From: Pigoraptor vietnamica
Taxonomy: Eukaryota > Opisthokonta > Filasterea
Length of the DNA: 51,175 bases
NCBI GenBank assembly: GCA_943704525.1
Contig: CALSCQ010001818.1
Coordinates: 1-51,175 of the forward strand
Direction: 5' to 3'
Below the pieces are notes generated by a model. It was not told where the DNA came from. It ran no database searches and was given only the letters and a program-made list of their open reading frames with translations. Position 1 is the stretch's first letter. Each line of letters starts with the position of its first letter. Shown piece by piece: positions 48,338 through 51,175 of the stretch. A program made the translations under genes and the position numbers.

Positions 48338-51016
48338 CGCACGAGGTTCGCCGCGGGGGGCGCCGTCGGCGCGCGCGCGTCCGCCTTGAATCCACGCAGC
48401 CACTCCGCGTGTCCCTGCACGTTCGACAGCGGCGTGCCCGCAGAATAGAACGCGCTGCGGCCGTGCGACCCCTGCGAGGGGGCGAGGGGCGGAGGGACTC
48501 CAAGGTACGGCGTCACTCCCGACACGGGCATCGGCCGGTGCATTGCCCAGCGCTCGGCGGGGACGGACGGGTACGCGTGGCCGTGTGTGTGCGCGTGCGA
48601 GTGCGCGCTGTCGTGCGCGTAGTAAGGAGTGGCGGGCTCCCGCGCCCCCGTGGCGGAGCGGGGAATGGGACCAAACGGAGTCGACACGGTGGAGGACGAC
48701 AGGCGGTTGTGGAGCTCCTCGAGATAGACCTGGTTACACAGCGGTCGCGGTACGAATTGTCAACGCCTTGACAACACACACACACACACACGAGCGCGCG
48801 CGCACACACACAGCAAATGATAATGTCACAGAAACGCACCTGCGCTCGCGACAGGTAGTCGTTGTGCTCCCTCTTCGCGCGCGTGAGTTCGGCGATCGTC
48901 GCGTGCTCCTCCCCGCCGTACGCCGGCGTTGCCGACACGCCAAGGGGCACGTCGACAGTGTTCGGCCGCACATACGCACCCGTCGATCGTCCCGGCGTCC
49001 GGCCACGAGACGTTGGCCGCCCCTGTGACGGCGGGAAGGGTCCACCGGCGCCCGCGACATCACGTGACCAGTCCTTCGGCGGGGACGCGCTCGTTCGTGA
49101 TATCAGCGGCGACGTGCCGCGCTCTTGCCGCTCTCCTGTTCGCGCCGACGTCCGCCCGGTCACGCGCACGTTGTTGTCAATGTAGCGTATTTCACTCGCC
49201 CCGTCCACGTGACCGTCCTCGTCCCCTTCCCTTCCGGCGTCCCTCTCAGTGACGCGGGGTTGATGCCGCTGCTGGCCCTCGAGCATGCGCTGCTGCTCCT
49301 GTATCTGCTGCTGCTGGCGCCCGATCATCTCGAGGAGGCCGTTCAGCTTGTGCGAGTTGCGCTCTTCATGCTCGCGCAGCTTCGACGAAAGCACTTCTTC
49401 CAGAGCGGCGAGGGGCGCAGAGGGCGGCCGCACAGCCGACGAAGCAGCAGACGTCCCGAGGTCAGCAGTGACACTCGGTGCACGGCGCACTCCGCGTCCG
49501 GCGTCGCTCGCAGCCACGTCCTCGTCACCGAGGTCCGCGAGGTCGACGTCCGCTGTGGCAGACGGCGCACGCACAGAGCGCGGCCGGGATCGCGACAGGC
49601 TCCCCTGCTGAAGCCGCTCTCCAAATTCGTCAAACAGACGCTGCTGCAACTCCTGCTGCTCGCGCTGCCGCTCCAAGAGTCGCTGCTGGAGCTCTTGCAG
49701 TCGCGATATCTCCCGGTGGTGGTCGGCGAGCTTCCGCGACGCCGCCGCCGCTTCCGCCGACGCGCGCGCAGATTCCTCCTGCGCCTGTTGCATCGTGTCG
49801 CGGAGAGATTGCCTTGCCGTCGCGACTTCCACCGACAGCGACGCCTTTTCAGCGCGGAGGGCCGGCAGCTCTGCCTGGATGGCACCGCGCTCACCGCGCA
49901 GCGACGAGATCTCGGTCGCCAGACGGCTTTGCTCGTCCCGAAGAGACTCGATCTCCGCAACGACCGTCCGCCGTTCACTGCGGGCAGCGTCCAATTCCCG
50001 CTCTGCCGCAGCGCGGGCGTCCCTCAGCTCGCGGTCGAGGGCATCTCGCGCGCGGGTCAATCGCGTGACTTCGTCGGCGACGGCCCTCGCATCTCCATGC
50101 AGCGGCATAGTCGACACAAACGCAGTGGAAACGTCCGTCGAAGCCTTTGCGGCGGCTGCATCCCTCTCCCTCAGCGCGACATCGCGCTGCTGCACCGCCT
50201 CGTCTCGCTCGCGCACAAGCGCCTCCTTCTGCGCAAGGGCGGCGTCGCGCTCGGCGACGGCGGCCTCACAGTCCTTGCGTGCAGCGTCCCTCTCCGACGC
50301 CGCCGCTCGCTTCTCACGCGTGAGGCGGTCCACGTCCACCGAGAGCTCGGAAGACTGCGCGCGCAGAGCCGTCAGCTCCGCAAAGAGACCCTCGCGCTGG
50401 CCCTTGAGCGATGCGAGCTCTCGCGTGGCCGCAGCCTTGTCAGCAAGCAGTGCCTCGTTCTCAGCGACCAGCGCGTCACGCTCTCGCAACAGCTCGTCCT
50501 TACGCGCGGCCTCCTTCTGAGCGGCAGCGAGGCGCTCATTCGTGGCAGCTTCGAGGCTCGACTTGACGCCCTCGTATTCACGCGTGAGCGTCTCGTTCTG
50601 GCGCTGCAGAAATTCGTTGTCCGCGCGCAGAGTCGACGCGCGCCGCTCGTCCTCGAGAAGCTGTCGGCGCTTGCCTTCGAGCGACGCCTCGACGGCCTCG
50701 AGCTGCGCACGAAGCGTGTCCAGGCGCGCCTCCGCTTCGGACTGCTGACGCACGAGTTGCGTGGATGCGCCGGCGGTCGGGCTGCAAAGCACGCAATGTG
50801 CATGAGCATGTTGCGAATAGAGGGACAGAAAGTGACAAACGCAAGTCCACGACCGATTGTAAACGAGGATCGTCGAAGGGAGGTGAAACCCGCCAGCAAA
50901 AGGAAGGGCGCACATAGCGTAGCAATGCACTACGACGAGGGTAACACTCGGCCCAATCGCACGCAGACTCACCCCTTATCATCGACCCCTTTTGCCTTTG
51001 CGTCCAGCGCATCGAG
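48289..51016 (-). CDS. long coiled-coil protein, 5' end missing
   Basis: Minus-strand exons: ~51016-50973 (QLDALDAKAKGVDDK), ~50780-48841 (main exon) and ~48730-48289. The main exon opens as a long coiled coil with heptads of Glu/Arg/Ala/Leu (LDTLRAQLEAVEASLEGKRR through ELQQRLFDEFGERLQQ, about 400 residues). A Ser/Arg/Pro-rich stretch (SLSRSRPRSVRAPSATADVD), a second short coiled coil (HKLNGLLEMIGRQQQQIQEQ) and a disordered Thr/Ser/Gly/Arg-rich region follow. The tail has HAHTHGHAYPSVP and ends VETASGRNV and TAG. The start lies beyond the window. Such proteins are often cytoskeletal, centrosomal or Golgi tethers, but no conserved domain allows a choice. Gln-rich DNA (CTGCTG on the plus strand) marks codon repeats. 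Confidence 0.8.
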
Positions 51017-51069
51017 CTGCGCAGAGCAACAAACGACCACTCAGCAACGGAGAGGGCGGGAGAGGGAGG

Positions 51070-51175
<106 letters not shown>

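Overview
The window is nuclear DNA of a GC-rich, intron-rich, probably unicellular eukaryote. The genes are cut by many short GT-AG introns, and the introns carry long (TG)n/(CA)n and (AG)n/(CT)n microsatellites. A complete Runt DNA-binding domain lies next to animal-like SIN1, MTMR14, INTS9 and the small COP9 subunit CSN9. This points to the opisthokont side of the tree, most likely a unicellular holozoan; that is an inference from gene content, not a measured placement. Both ends of the window are pure (AG)n, so it is probably a whole contig broken at microsatellites, and the genes at each end are cut.

Layout. 1-4.3 kb (-): cyclic-nucleotide-binding K+ channel, 3' end missing. 4.3-7.0 kb: no gene, CCGG-rich DNA and a TG array. 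7.1-8.5 kb (+): nuclear Crinkler-type nuclease-fold protein. 8.9-10.2 kb: rearranged PIG-B relic with one piece inverted. 10.4-10.5 kb: nested hairpin. 10.6-15.2 kb (+): Integrator subunit 9. 15.4-16.7 kb (-): ribosomal protein uL15 (L27a). 17.1-18.1 kb (+): protein-kinase relic with a duplicated tail. 18.1-20.5 kb: one doubtful gene and a 21-bp hairpin minisatellite. 20.6-22.9 kb (+): CK1-like kinase. 23.4-24.9 kb (-): SFT2 vesicle-traffic protein. 25.5-27.1 kb (+): secreted, membrane-anchored protein of the oomycete transglutaminase-elicitor family.

29.1-32.0 kb (+): transcription factor with Runt, IPT/TIG-like and ankyrin regions, the most notable gene here. 32.5-34.1 kb (+): beta-hydroxyacid dehydrogenase. 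34.3-37.8 kb (-): MTMR14 phosphoinositide phosphatase. 38.9-41.8 kb (+): TORC2 subunit SIN1. 42.3-43.6 kb (-): unrecognised acidic-tailed protein. 43.6-44.5 kb (+): broken LRR gene. 44.9-46.6 kb (-) and 47.0-47.7 kb (+): COP9 signalosome subunits 7 and 9, head to head. 48.3-51.0 kb (-): coiled-coil protein, 5' end missing.

Most genes are unrelated housekeeping functions. The exception is the CSN7/CSN9 pair, two subunits of one complex sharing a short divergent promoter region. Two families best known from pathogens (Crinkler-type and transglutaminase elicitor) occur as apparently intact genes. Exon boundaries were read by eye from homology and splice consensus, so they are estimates. No virus-like element was recognised.
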